DNA from: Rhizorhabdus wittichii RW1
GTDB taxonomy: Bacteria; Pseudomonadota; Alphaproteobacteria; Sphingomonadales; Sphingomonadaceae
Assembly: GCA_000016765.1 (NCBI GenBank)
Contig: CP000699.1
Coordinates: 372,001-436,000 of the forward strand
Direction: 5' to 3'
DNA length: 64,000 bases
Positions 35,327 to 43,926 of the stretch are shown here, piece by piece. The first letter of the stretch is position 1. Each line of letters begins with the position of its first letter. The translations under genes were made by a program, and so were the position numbers. The notes below the pieces were generated by a model. The model was given only the letters and a program-made list of their open reading frames with translations, had not been told where the DNA came from and did not search any database.

Positions 35327-36802
35327 ATGACCGACACGCTGCTGAACCTCTCCAACCCCGAAAAGCTGTTCATCGGCGGCGACTGGGCGGCCTCGTCGGA
35401 CGATGGCGGGATCGAGATCGTCTCGCCCTCGACCGAGGAGGTGGTCGGCCGTGTCGGCAAGGCGGGCAGGGCGGACATGGATCGCGTCGTCGCTGTGGCG
35501 CGCCATGCCTTCGATCACGGTCCCTGGCCGCGCATGACCGGCGCCGAGCGCGCCGCCGTGCTGCGCCGGATCGCCGGGGAGATGGGCAAGCGCGCCGACG
35601 ATTTCGCGCGCGCCTGGTCGCTCCAGGTCGGCATGCCCTATGCCCAGTCGTCGATGACCGCGCCTTACATGGCCGCCTATCTCACCTATTTCGCCGACCT
35701 CGCCGAAAAGGGGTTCGAGGAGGTTCGCCAGCCGATGATGGGCGGCCATTGCATCGTCGTCCATGAGCCGGTCGGTGTCGTCGCGGCGGTGGTGCCGTGG
35801 AACGCGCCGCTGGCGACGCTGCTGCTGAAGGTCGCCCCGGCGCTGGCGGCGGGCTGCGCCGTCATCGCCAAGCCCTCGCCCGAGACCCCGCTGGAGGCGC
35901 TGATCCTCGCCGAATGCATCGCGGCGGCCGGCGTGCCCGAGGGCGTCTTCTCGGTGCTCACCGCCGACCGCGAGGTTTCCGATCACCTGATCCGCAACCC
36001 CGGGATCGACAAGGTCAGCTTCACTGGATCGACCGCCGCCGGGCTGCACATCGCTTCGGTCTGCGGCGGCCGCATGGCGCGCGTCACCACCGAACTGGGC
36101 GGCAAGTCCGCCGCGATCGTCCTCGACGACGCGACGATCGAGACGGTGGTCGCCGGGATCATGCCCAACCTGGTCGGCCTGTGCGGCCAGCAATGCGCCG
36201 CCTTCAGCCGCATCCTCGTCCCCGCCGCGCGCAAGGCCGAGGTGACCGAGGCGATGGCCGCCGCGATGCAGGCGGTGACGGTCGGCGATCCGTTCGACCA
36301 GGCGACCCAGATGGGCCCGCTCGTCACCCGCAACCAGCATGGCCGGGTGTTCGGCTATATCGAGAAGGGCAAGGCCGAGGGCGCCCGCCTCGTCACCGGC
36401 GGCGGGCGGCCGGCGCACCTGCCCAAGGGCTGGTTCGTCGAGCCGACCCTGTTCGCCGACGCGAGCAACGACATGGCGATCGCGCGCGAGGAGATTTTCG
36501 GGCCGGTCGGCACGATCATCGCCTATGACGACGAGGAACAGGCCATCGCCATTGCCAACGACAGCAATTATGGCCTGTCCGGCGGCGTGTTCACCGAAAG
36601 CCCCGACCGCGCCTATGCCGTCGCGCGGCGTATCCGCACCGGCAATTTCGGGCATAATGGCCGGGTGATCGACTTCACCATGCCCTATGGCGGCTTCAAG
36701 CAGTCGGGGATCGGCCGCGAGGGCGGGATCGAGGGGCTGTACGCCTTCACCGAGACCAAGGCGGTCTTCATGCCCAAACTCCCGACGCATCTGCGGTCAT
36801 GA
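35327..36802 (+). CDS. Aldehyde dehydrogenase
   Basis: A 491-residue NAD(P)-dependent aldehyde dehydrogenase. The catalytic base E256 is in ELGGKSAAIVLDD and the nucleophile C290 in GQQCAAFSR, with the normal 34-residue spacing. The cofactor-binding PWNAPL is near residue 162 and FTGSTAAG near residue 229. It starts three bases after the sulfatase stop and overlaps the MFS gene by four bases (ATGA). It would oxidise the aldehyde formed by the GMC enzyme or SDRs to an acid for the downstream CoA ligase. Confidence 0.95.
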   Translation: MTDTLLNLSNPEKLFIGGDWAASSDDGGIEIVSPSTEEVVGRVGKAGRADMDRVVAVARHAFDHGPWPRMTGAERAAVLRRIAGEMGKRADDFARAWSLQVGMPYAQSSMTAPYMAAYLTYFADLAEKGFEEVRQPMMGGHCIVVHEPVGVVAAVVPWNAPLATLLLKVAPALAAGCAVIAKPSPETPLEALILAECIAAAGVPEGVFSVLTADREVSDHLIRNPGIDKVSFTGSTAAGLHIASVCGGRMARVTTELGGKSAAIVLDDATIETVVAGIMPNLVGLCGQQCAAFSRILVPAARKAEVTEAMAAAMQAVTVGDPFDQATQMGPLVTRNQHGRVFGYIEKGKAEGARLVTGGGRPAHLPKGWFVEPTLFADASNDMAIAREEIFGPVGTIIAYDDEEQAIAIANDSNYGLSGGVFTESPDRAYAVARRIRTGNFGHNGRVIDFTMPYGGFKQSGIGREGGIEGLYAFTETKAVFMPKLPTHLRS

Positions 36803-38172
36803 GCAGCGCGCCCGCGCCGGCGCAGGCGCATGACGACTGGCCCGACAATTATCGCGCTCCCGCCGCCTGGTGGGCGGTGGCGGTGACGATGATCTTCCAG
36901 ATCGTGTCGATGATCGACCGCCAGGTCGTGTCGGTGCTGATCCCGGAGATGCGCGCCGACCTCGGCCTCAACGACTTCCAGATCAGCATGGTGCAGGGCA
37001 TGGCCTTCGCGCTGTTCTACGGGGCGATGGGGCTGATCATCGGCGCGCTGGTCGATCGCCATTCGCGGCGGAAGATCATGTTCGCCGGCATCGTGCTCTG
37101 GTCGATCGCGGCGGCGGGCACCGGCTTCGCGCGCAACTATATGCAGCTCTTCGTCGCCCGCCTGTTCGTCGGCTTCGGCGAAGGGGCGATCTCCCCGGCG
37201 GCGCAATCCTTGCTGTCGGGCATCTTCCCGCGCGGCAAGCTGGCGACGCCGATGTCCTGCTTCACCGCCGCCGGCGTCATCGGCATCTCGCTTTCCTATG
37301 CGCTCGGCGGCCATCTGCTCGACCGCTTCACCACCGCGCCGCTCGGCGGTCTGCTGGAGGGGATGGCGCCGTGGCGGCAGGTGCTGGTCGTGACCGGCGC
37401 GCCGGGCGTCGCGGTCGCGCTGCTCGCCTTCACGCTGCGCGAGCCGAAGCGCGCCGGGATGCCGAAGCCGCAGCGGCACGAGGCGAGCTGGGGGAGCTTC
37501 TTCTCCTATATCGGCGCCCATGCGCGGCTGATGCTCGGCGTCATCCTGGGGAGCGCGCTGGTCGCGATGATGACCCAGGCGGCGATGACCTGGACCCCGA
37601 CCTATGCCCGGCGCGTGCTGGGCGTCAGCGCGGGCGAGGTCGGCACGATCATGTCGCTGGCGGTGGGGCTGGGCGGGGTGGTCGGCGGGATCGCGCTGGG
37701 CCTGATCATCGACCACTGGTTCCGGCGCGGCGTGCACGACATCGCGCTGCGGCTGCTGGCGATCGCGGCGCTGGCGGTGCCGCCGCTGATCGCGCTCTGC
37801 TTCCTGGCCGACGACGCCACCATCCTGTTCGGCGGCATCACCCTGATGATGCTGACGATGGGTGCGATCTTCGGCCCGACCCTGGCGGCGGTGCAGATGA
37901 TCGCGCCGCCGGCGATGCGCGGCCGCTTCGGCGCGCTGGTGGTGCTGGCGTCCAACCTGTTCGGCTTCGCCTTCGGGCCGATGCTGGTGGGGGCGATCAC
38001 CGATTACGGCTTTGGCGATCCCGGCAAGGTCGGCGTCAGCGTCGCGATCGTCCTGGTCCTGGTCTGCCCCTTCGCCGCCTGGCTGATCTGGAGCGCGCGC
38101 GGCGATTTCGTCCGCCGGCTCGCCGCGGCCCCACCCCCGACCCATTCCCTTTCGAACGAGGTATGTTCGTGA
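36799..38172 (+). CDS. MFS transporter
   Basis: A 457-residue major facilitator with about 12 hydrophobic segments. MIDRQVVSVLIPEMRADLGL lies at the end of helix 1, and the conserved loop 2-3 sequence is GALVDRHSRRKIMFAG near residue 80. The N-terminal pattern matches the anion/organic-acid and spinster-like carriers common in sphingomonads. It lies between the aldehyde dehydrogenase and acyl-CoA ligase genes with overlaps at both ends. It probably imports the substrate, or a desulfated or oxidised form, across the inner membrane. Confidence 0.93.
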   Translation: MSSAPAPAQAHDDWPDNYRAPAAWWAVAVTMIFQIVSMIDRQVVSVLIPEMRADLGLNDFQISMVQGMAFALFYGAMGLIIGALVDRHSRRKIMFAGIVLWSIAAAGTGFARNYMQLFVARLFVGFGEGAISPAAQSLLSGIFPRGKLATPMSCFTAAGVIGISLSYALGGHLLDRFTTAPLGGLLEGMAPWRQVLVVTGAPGVAVALLAFTLREPKRAGMPKPQRHEASWGSFFSYIGAHARLMLGVILGSALVAMMTQAAMTWTPTYARRVLGVSAGEVGTIMSLAVGLGGVVGGIALGLIIDHWFRRGVHDIALRLLAIAALAVPPLIALCFLADDATILFGGITLMMLTMGAIFGPTLAAVQMIAPPAMRGRFGALVVLASNLFGFAFGPMLVGAITDYGFGDPGKVGVSVAIVLVLVCPFAAWLIWSARGDFVRRLAAAPPPTHSLSNEVCS

Positions 38173-39737
38173 GCCTGACGATACCCGCGCTGCTGCGCGC
38201 CGCCGCCGCCCGCTACAAGGATCGCGCGGCGCTGCATTCCTCCACCGATGGCCCCATCGGTTATCGCGAGCTCGACCGGCGCGCCGACGAGGTCGCCAGG
38301 GCGATGATCGCCGACGGCGCCCGGCCCGGCGACCGCGCGGCGATCTGGGCGCCGAACATGTGGGAGTGGGTGGCGGCGACGGTCGGCGTCCAGCGCGCCG
38401 GCGGGGCGATGGTCCCGCTCAACACCCGGCTCAAGGGCGGCGAGGTCGCCGACATCGTCCGGCGCGGCGGCGTCGCCCGGCTGTTCGTGATCGGCGATTT
38501 CCTCGGCCGCCATTATCCGGAGATGCTGCGCGGCGAGGCGATGCCGGGCCTGCGCCGCACCATCGTGCTGCGCGGCACCCCGGATAAGCTCGCGGCCGGC
38601 GAGGAAGGCTGGGACGATTTCATCGCGCGCGGCCGATCGACCAGCGACGCGGCCCTGGCCGAGCGCGAGGCGGGCGTCACCCCCGACAGCATCGCTGACA
38701 TCATGTTCACATCGGGCACCACCGGCGCGCCCAAGGGGGCGATCTTCGACCATCGCCGCTCGCTGGGCGGCGGCCGCGCCTGGGCGAACATCTCGCGCCA
38801 GACCGCCGACGACCGCTACTGCGTCTTCGGTCCCTTCTCGCACAACGCCTCCTACAAGGCGGGCTGGGTGGCCGGGCTGATGACCGGCAGCACCGTCTAT
38901 TGGCCCGAGGCCTATGACGCGGTGTCGATCCTCGACCTGATCGCCGGCAACCGCATCTCGGTGATGCCGGCGCCGCCCACCGTGTTCCAGGAGATGCTCG
39001 CCCATCCCAACTGGCGCGACTGGGACATCTCCAGCTACCGTTTCCTGTCGACCGGGGCGACCGTCGTCCCGATCGAGCTGATGAAGCGGCTCCAGGCCGA
39101 GACGACGATCGCGGAGATCACCACCGGCTACGGCATGACCGAATGCGCGGGATCGGCCACCCACACCCGGCCGGGCGATCCGGTCGAGCGCGTCGCCTAT
39201 ACCGTCGGCGCGGCGATCGAGGGGACCGAGATCAAGCTGGTCGGCCCCGACGGCCGCGCCGTCCCCACTGGCGAGCCGGGCGAGGTGCTGATCCGCGACG
39301 ACAAGCTGCTGATCGAATATCTCGACAATGCCGAGGCGACCCGCGCGACGATCGACGCCGAGGGCTGGCTCCATTCGGGCGACGTCGGCACGCTCGACGC
39401 GGAAGGCTATCTGAAGCTCACCGACCGGCTGAAGGACATGTACATCGTCGGCGGCTTCAACGTCTATCCGGCCGAGATCGAGAAGCAGATGACCGGCCTG
39501 CCCGGCATCCACCAGTCGGCGATCATCGGCGTCCCCGACCAGCGCCTGGGCGAGGTGGGGCATGCCTTCATCGTCCGCTCGGCCGGATCGACCATCACCG
39601 CCGAGGAGGTGATAGGCTGGAGCAAGGCGAACCTCGCCAATTACAAGGTGCCGCGTGGCGTCACCTTCGTCGATGCATTGCCGATGAACGCCACCGGCAA
39701 GGTGATCAAGTTCGCGCTGCGCGAGATGGTGAAGTAG
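38169..39737 (+). CDS. Long-chain-type acyl-CoA ligase (AMP-binding)
   Basis: A 522-residue AMP-forming acyl-CoA synthetase. The P-loop-like FTSGTTGAPKGA lies near residue 178, TGYGMTECAG near residue 318, the adenylate-binding HSGDVGTLDAEGYLKLTDR near residue 400, and the C-terminal catalytic Lys in ATGKVIK near residue 513. I prefer GTG at 38169, seven bases after GAGG and forming a GTGA overlap with the MFS stop. ATG at 38163 is two codons upstream and too close to the ribosome site. It would activate the acid made by the aldehyde dehydrogenase. Confidence 0.94.
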   Translation: MSLTIPALLRAAAARYKDRAALHSSTDGPIGYRELDRRADEVARAMIADGARPGDRAAIWAPNMWEWVAATVGVQRAGGAMVPLNTRLKGGEVADIVRRGGVARLFVIGDFLGRHYPEMLRGEAMPGLRRTIVLRGTPDKLAAGEEGWDDFIARGRSTSDAALAEREAGVTPDSIADIMFTSGTTGAPKGAIFDHRRSLGGGRAWANISRQTADDRYCVFGPFSHNASYKAGWVAGLMTGSTVYWPEAYDAVSILDLIAGNRISVMPAPPTVFQEMLAHPNWRDWDISSYRFLSTGATVVPIELMKRLQAETTIAEITTGYGMTECAGSATHTRPGDPVERVAYTVGAAIEGTEIKLVGPDGRAVPTGEPGEVLIRDDKLLIEYLDNAEATRATIDAEGWLHSGDVGTLDAEGYLKLTDRLKDMYIVGGFNVYPAEIEKQMTGLPGIHQSAIIGVPDQRLGEVGHAFIVRSAGSTITAEEVIGWSKANLANYKVPRGVTFVDALPMNATGKVIKFALREMVK

Positions 39738-39742
39738 CGGCG

Positions 39743-40474
39743 ATGGGCGACGTGCTGCTGCGCGCGGAGGTGGGGGAGGGCGTCCTGCTGCTGACGCTGA
39801 ACCGCCCCGCCCAGCGCAACGCGATCGACCTGGAGCTGTGCGACCGGCTGTCGGCCGCGCTCACGGACTTCCGCGACGATCCGCGCTGGCGCGTGGCGAT
39901 CGTCACCGGCGCGGCGCCGGCCTTCTGCGCCGGGCTCGACCTGAAGAGCTTCGCGGCACCCGACGCGCCGCGCCACCGGGTGACCGAGCTGATCCATATG
40001 GTGCCCGGCCTCGGCAAGCCGGTGATCGCGGCGGTCAACGGCGCCGCCTATACGGGCGGGCTCGAACTGGCGCTGGCCTGTGACTTCATCCTCGCCGCCG
40101 AGGAGGCGCGCTTCGCCGACACCCATGCGAGGATCGGCGCGCTGTCGGGCAGCGGGATGGGATCGCGGCTGCCGCACGCGGTGGGCCCGCGCTTCGCCAA
40201 GCAGATGATGCTCGCCTGCGAGCCGATCGACGCCGCCACTGCGTTGCGCGTCGGGCTGGTCAACGAGCTGCTTCCCGCCGATCGGCTGCTGCCGCGCGCG
40301 ATCGCGCTGGCGGGGGCGATCGCCGGCCATGATCCCGCGCTGATCCGGATCGCCAGGGACGTGGTCGACCGGGGCAGCGCGGCGACGCTGGCCGAGGCGA
40401 TCGCGATCGAGTCCGAGGCGCTGGCGACACGCAAGGCGGAAGGGGCGATGCGCTGGGAGGCGAAGCCGGCCTGA
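39743..40474 (+). CDS. Enoyl-CoA hydratase family protein
   Basis: A 243-residue crotonase. The oxyanion elements are FCAGLDLKSF near residue 57 and NGAAYTGGLELALACDF near residue 97; FADTHARIGALSGSGMGSRL lies near residue 125. His-Ala stands where the classical PE is found, a pattern known from a large subgroup of the family. It follows the acyl-CoA ligase by five bases and ends the plus-strand operon. It would hydrate or isomerise an enoyl-CoA in beta-oxidation. Confidence 0.92.
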   Translation: MGDVLLRAEVGEGVLLLTLNRPAQRNAIDLELCDRLSAALTDFRDDPRWRVAIVTGAAPAFCAGLDLKSFAAPDAPRHRVTELIHMVPGLGKPVIAAVNGAAYTGGLELALACDFILAAEEARFADTHARIGALSGSGMGSRLPHAVGPRFAKQMMLACEPIDAATALRVGLVNELLPADRLLPRAIALAGAIAGHDPALIRIARDVVDRGSAATLAEAIAIESEALATRKAEGAMRWEAKPA

Positions 40475-40499
40475 GGCCGGCCCCGTTGGGCATTCCGCG

Positions 40500-41606
40500 T
40501 CAGATTCCCCAGACCGCCGCCGCGTTGTCGCCGACGATCTTGCGCGCCTGCGCGTCGCCGACCTTGTCGAAGATGCCCTTCACCACCGTCTCGCTGTTGC
40601 CGACGATGCTCTCCGGGTGCGGATAGTCGACCGACCACATGATGCGGTCGGCGCCGATCCGGTCGACATTCTCGATCGCGACGTCGTCCTGCATGAAGGT
40701 CGCGTAGCAGTTGTTGTGCCAGTACCAGCTCGGCGCATGGGCGATCCTGGGGCGGAGCTCGGTCGCATAGTCGCGCGCGATCTTGTCGGCATTCTCCAGG
40801 GTCGCCGGCACCCAGCCCGCGCCGCCTTCGGTGAAGACCAGCTTCAGGCCGGGGAAGCGATCGAAGATGCCCGAGAAGACGAACTGGCCGAACATGCCGG
40901 TGAACGGCATCAGGTTGGCGTTGAGGTTGGCGCCCAGCGATCCGCGCCCCGAATATTGGATATAGGCGCCGATATGGATCGACAGCGGCAACCCGCTATC
41001 CTCGATCGCGCGCCACATCGGGTCCATCTTCAGGCTGTTGTAGCGGATTCCCCGCGGGTTGAGCGGGATCTCGATCGCCTTGAAGCCGAGCTGCTTGAGC
41101 TTCTGCAGATAGTCGGCGGTGGCTTCCGGCTCGAAGAAGGTCGGCAGATAGGCGACCGGATAGAGCCGGTCCGGCGCGGCCTGCTTCCACTCGGCCAGCC
41201 ATTCGTTGAACACGTCCATGCAGCGGATGAACAATCCCCGGTCGGCCATGCGGATCAGCCCCGCCGCGCGGCCATGGTAGACGATCGACGCGTCGACCCC
41301 CTCGGCGTCCATGTCGGCCAGCCGCTTCGACACGTCCCAGAAGCCCTCGCGGCCCTCGGGGAAATCGGAGGGCAGGCCGGGGACGTCATAGGATTCGCCG
41401 TCGACCGTCATGTGGAAGCCGGTCTCGTCCTTCCAATATTTGGGCGCCCGGTCCTTGTCGGCGCCCTTCAGCCGCTCCTCCCACAGATGCGGCTCCTCGA
41501 TGACATGATCGTCGCTCGAGATCAGCCGGACCCCCTCGGGCCGCTGCCAGCTGGTAGCGGGGATGATCCGGTCCTTCGGCCAGGGAGTGGGAGTGATGTC
41601 GTTCAT
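40500..41606 (-). CDS. ACMSD-like amidohydrolase (Amidohydro_2)
   Basis: A 368-residue TIM-barrel amidohydrolase of the Amidohydro_2 group, which includes decarboxylases and hydrolases of aromatic-acid pathways. The metal motif reads SSDDHVIEEP near residue 31 (D-x-H rather than H-x-H). LSIHIGAYIQYSG lies near residue 210, LVFTEGGAGWVP near residue 255 and MWSVDYPHPES near residue 325. It is convergent with the crotonase across 25 bases and is the last gene of the accessory region before the tRNA. Reaction and substrate unknown; the family supports either C-C or C-N bond cleavage. Confidence 0.88.
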   Translation of the reverse strand: MNDITPTPWPKDRIIPATSWQRPEGVRLISSDDHVIEEPHLWEERLKGADKDRAPKYWKDETGFHMTVDGESYDVPGLPSDFPEGREGFWDVSKRLADMDAEGVDASIVYHGRAAGLIRMADRGLFIRCMDVFNEWLAEWKQAAPDRLYPVAYLPTFFEPEATADYLQKLKQLGFKAIEIPLNPRGIRYNSLKMDPMWRAIEDSGLPLSIHIGAYIQYSGRGSLGANLNANLMPFTGMFGQFVFSGIFDRFPGLKLVFTEGGAGWVPATLENADKIARDYATELRPRIAHAPSWYWHNNCYATFMQDDVAIENVDRIGADRIMWSVDYPHPESIVGNSETVVKGIFDKVGDAQARKIVGDNAAAVWGI

Positions 41607-41942
41607 CTTTGCCCTTGTCGTTCAAACCTGTTGGCCGGCGCCGACCTGGGAGCCGGTTCGCCGGGCCGGGCCCGACCCTCGAACCCGTCACTGTCGAGCC
41701 GACATTAGGGATCGGCGCGGCGGCGCGGCAATGCGCAACGGCCGTTTCCGGGGCTTCGGCGCCTACAATTCAGAACTCTGATGCTTTGTCGGGGGCGCTG
41801 GCTTTTCCGCGTCGATCGCGTCGGGCCGGAAGGAGGGCGGTCGCCAGGCACGACGCGGCATGGCTCGGGCGGCCGCGCGTGAAGGCGGGCCGAAACGGCG
41901 TTTTCATTTGAGCTTGGTGAAGCGCGATGCGCCGGAAGGCGC
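41607..41942. other. Gene-free stretch between the catabolic region and tRNA-Glu
   Basis: This 336-base interval holds no reading frame with a recognisable protein or good ribosome site. It carries the start region of the amidohydrolase gene at one end and the 3' flank of the tRNA at the other. An 11-base copy of part of the tRNA T-arm lies at 41678-41688. No terminator-like hairpin with a T-run was found. Confidence 0.6.
41678..41688. repeat. 11-base copy of tRNA-Glu T-arm sequence
   Basis: CTCGAACCCGT occurs here and again, in the same orientation, inside the tRNA gene at 41960-41970. The flank GACCC is also shared if nine bases are skipped. It could be a remnant of a tRNA-targeted integration site or a chance match. 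Confidence 0.4.
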
Positions 41943-42018
41943 TGGTGACCCCTACGGGACTCGAACCCGTGTTTTCGCCGTGAGAGGGCGACGTCCTAGA
42001 CCGCTAGACGAAGGGGCC
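41943..42018 (-). tRNA. tRNA-Glu (anticodon CTC)
   Basis: The minus strand folds as a 76-base tRNA. The acceptor stem pairs GGCCCCT with AGGGGTC, followed by discriminator A and an encoded CCA. The anticodon stem TCGCC/GGCGA holds loop CTCTCAC with anticodon CTC. The T-arm is ACGGG-TTCGAGT-CCCGT. The gene marks the change from accessory to core genes, with its 3' end towards the accessory side. Confidence 0.96.
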
Positions 42019-42165
42019 GTCCTGTGCGGAGCGGCGTCCTTATGGGGCGGTGGAAGGCAAGTCAAGGGCTGTTGCGCGCCAAGCCGTTCGCCATTTGCGC
42101 CGATCGCCCGTCGCACCGGGAAACTACGCAGTAGCCACGGTGGCGCGGGTCGCTAGATTCGGTTC

Positions 42166-42372
42166 ATGCAGGCAGAACTGACGTCACCGGACAAGGCCGA
42201 CGACCTCATCGCGCTTCACGGCGCCGATGCGATCGCGGTGCTCGTCGACCGGATCGCCGACGCGGTCCGGCATTGCGACGATCAGGCCGTCGACAGCCTC
42301 GATCGCCTGCTCCAGATCGTCGAGCAGCGCTTCGAGGAACCCTGGCGGGCGATGCGGGCGATCCCCGGCTGA
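42166..42372 (+). CDS. Small hypothetical protein
   Basis: A possible 68-residue acidic protein, starting MQAELTSPDKADDLIALHG. It is predicted to be mainly helical, with DAIAVLVDRIADAVR and DSLDRLLQIVEQRFEE, and has no membrane segment. Codon use resembles the neighbouring genes, and its terminator-like hairpin is shared with the convergent DAHP synthase gene. No family is recognised. The case is moderate because there is no strong ribosome site. Confidence 0.5.
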   Translation: MQAELTSPDKADDLIALHGADAIAVLVDRIADAVRHCDDQAVDSLDRLLQIVEQRFEEPWRAMRAIPG

Positions 42373-42386
42373 GCGATAAAGGAAAA

Positions 42387-42414
42387 GCGCCACCAGCCCG
42401 AGGACCGATGGCGC
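42387..42414 (-). terminator. Hairpin terminator of the DAHP synthase gene
   Basis: Arms GCGCCA and TGGCGC frame a 16-base loop with further pairing, and the minus strand continues TTTTCCTTT. It lies 30 bases after the aroG stop and just after the small gene on the opposite strand. Confidence 0.65.
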
Positions 42415-42444
42415 CTTTGCCGTGCGAATCTGGATCGGCGGCGA

Positions 42445-43821
42445 TCAGGCGGCGGCCCGGTCGCGCTCCTTCATCTCCTGGTTGAGCATCTCGGCGAGCA
42501 GGAAGGCCAGTTCGAGGCTCTGGCCCGCGTTGAGGCGCGGATCGCAATGGGTGTGGTAGCGATCGGCGAGATTCTCGTCGGTCACCGCCATCGCGCCGCC
42601 GGTGCATTCGGTGACGTTCTGGCCGGTCATCTCGGCATGGATGCCGCCGCCATGGGTGCCCTCGGCGCGGTGGACGGCGAAGAAGCCGCGGACCTCGGCG
42701 AGGATGCGGTCGAACGGCCGGGTCTTGTAGCCGTTGGCCGCCTTGACGACGTTGCCGTGCATCGGGTCGCACGACCAGACGACTGGACGCCCCTCGCGCT
42801 TCACCGCGCGGACCAGCGCCGGCAGATGCTTCTCGATCTTGTCATGGCCATAGCGGGTGATCAGCGTGATGCGGCCGGGCTGGCGCTGTGGGTCGAGCGT
42901 GTCGAGCAGGCGCAGCAGCGCGTCGGGCTCCAGGCTCGGCCCGCATTTCAGGCCGATCGGGTTGCCGACGCCGCGCAGATATTCGACATGCGCCGACCCT
43001 TCGAAGCGGGTGCGGTCGCCGATCCACAGGAAATGCGCCGAGGTGTCGAAATATTGCCCGGTGTTGAGGCTGTCCTCGCGCGTCATCGCCTGCTCATAGG
43101 GCAGCAGCAGCGCCTCATGGCTGGTGTAGAACTGCGTCCCCTTGAGCTGGGGTACGGTCTCCGGGTTGATCCCGCAGGCCGCCATGAAGTCGAGCGCGTC
43201 GCCGATTCGGGCGGCGACCTCGCCATATTGCGCGGCCCATGGGCTGCGGCCCATGAAGTCGAGCGTCCAGGCATGGACCTGGTGGAGGTTGGCATAGCCG
43301 CCCTGCGCGAAGGCGCGCAGCAGGTTCAGCGTCGCCGCCGACTGGCTGTAGGCGCGGACCATCCGGCGCGGATCGGGGATGCGCGATTCCTCGCTGAAGC
43401 CGATGTCGTTGATGATGTCGCCGCGATAGCTGGGCAGGGTGACGCCGCCGATCTCCTCGGTCGGGGCCGAGCGCGGCTTGGCGAACTGGCCTGCCATGCG
43501 GCCGACCTTCACCACCGGCAGCTTCGACGCGAAGGTCAGCACCACCGCCATCTGCAGCAGCACGCGGAAGGTGTCGCGGATGTTGTTCGGATGGAACTCG
43601 GCGAAGCTCTCGGCGCAGTCGCCGCCCTGGAGCAGGAAAGCCTTGCCCGCGGCGACCTGGGCGAGCGACGCGGTCAGCTCGCGCGCCTCGCCGGCAAAGA
43701 CCAGCGGCGGGAAGCTCGACAATTCCTGCTCGGCCGCCGCGAGGGCCGCCGCATCCGGATAGTCCGGCATCTGCACCGCTTGTTGTTGACGCCAGCTCGC
43801 GGGCGTCCAGTTCGTCGCCAT
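42445..43821 (-). CDS. aroG: Class II 3-deoxy-7-phosphoheptulonate (DAHP) synthase
   Basis: A 458-residue plant-type (class II) DAHP synthase. It joins phosphoenolpyruvate and erythrose 4-phosphate, the first step of the shikimate pathway. Characteristic segments are [11 protein letters not shown] near residue 68, [13 protein letters not shown] near residue 108, [15 protein letters not shown] near residue 238, KCGPSLEPD near residue 292, and the metal/substrate segments WSCDPMHGN and [16 protein letters not shown] towards the end. [10 protein letters not shown] is taken as the start by comparison with the family; an ATG four codons upstream is possible. It stands alone, with a terminator downstream. 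Confidence 0.95.
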   Translation of the reverse strand: MATNWTPASWRQQQAVQMPDYPDAAALAAAEQELSSFPPLVFAGEARELTASLAQVAAGKAFLLQGGDCAESFAEFHPNNIRDTFRVLLQMAVVLTFASKLPVVKVGRMAGQFAKPRSAPTEEIGGVTLPSYRGDIINDIGFSEESRIPDPRRMVRAYSQSAATLNLLRAFAQGGYANLHQVHAWTLDFMGRSPWAAQYGEVAARIGDALDFMAACGINPETVPQLKGTQFYTSHEALLLPYEQAMTREDSLNTGQYFDTSAHFLWIGDRTRFEGSAHVEYLRGVGNPIGLKCGPSLEPDALLRLLDTLDPQRQPGRITLITRYGHDKIEKHLPALVRAVKREGRPVVWSCDPMHGNVVKAANGYKTRPFDRILAEVRGFFAVHRAEGTHGGGIHAEMTGQNVTECTGGAMAVTDENLADRYHTHCDPRLNAGQSLELAFLLAEMLNQEMKERDRAAA

Positions 43822-43926
43822 GTCCAGTCCCATTGTTTATTCGGGGGCTTCCCATGCGCGCGGGGGGCAGGAAAGGCAAGGGGAGGGTGGCTTTGAAGAG
43901 GGCAAGCTGCGGTTTCCCGGAGGACG

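Noticed and set aside
32558-36790. A 1410-codon open frame on the minus strand
   Set aside because: It is antisense to the sulfatase and aldehyde dehydrogenase genes, and its composition is that of a mirror frame with no recognisable motif.
41609-41911. A 100-codon plus-strand frame in the gap before the tRNA
   Set aside because: No ribosome site, no domain, Arg/Ala/Gly-rich product, and other frames of similar quality overlap it.
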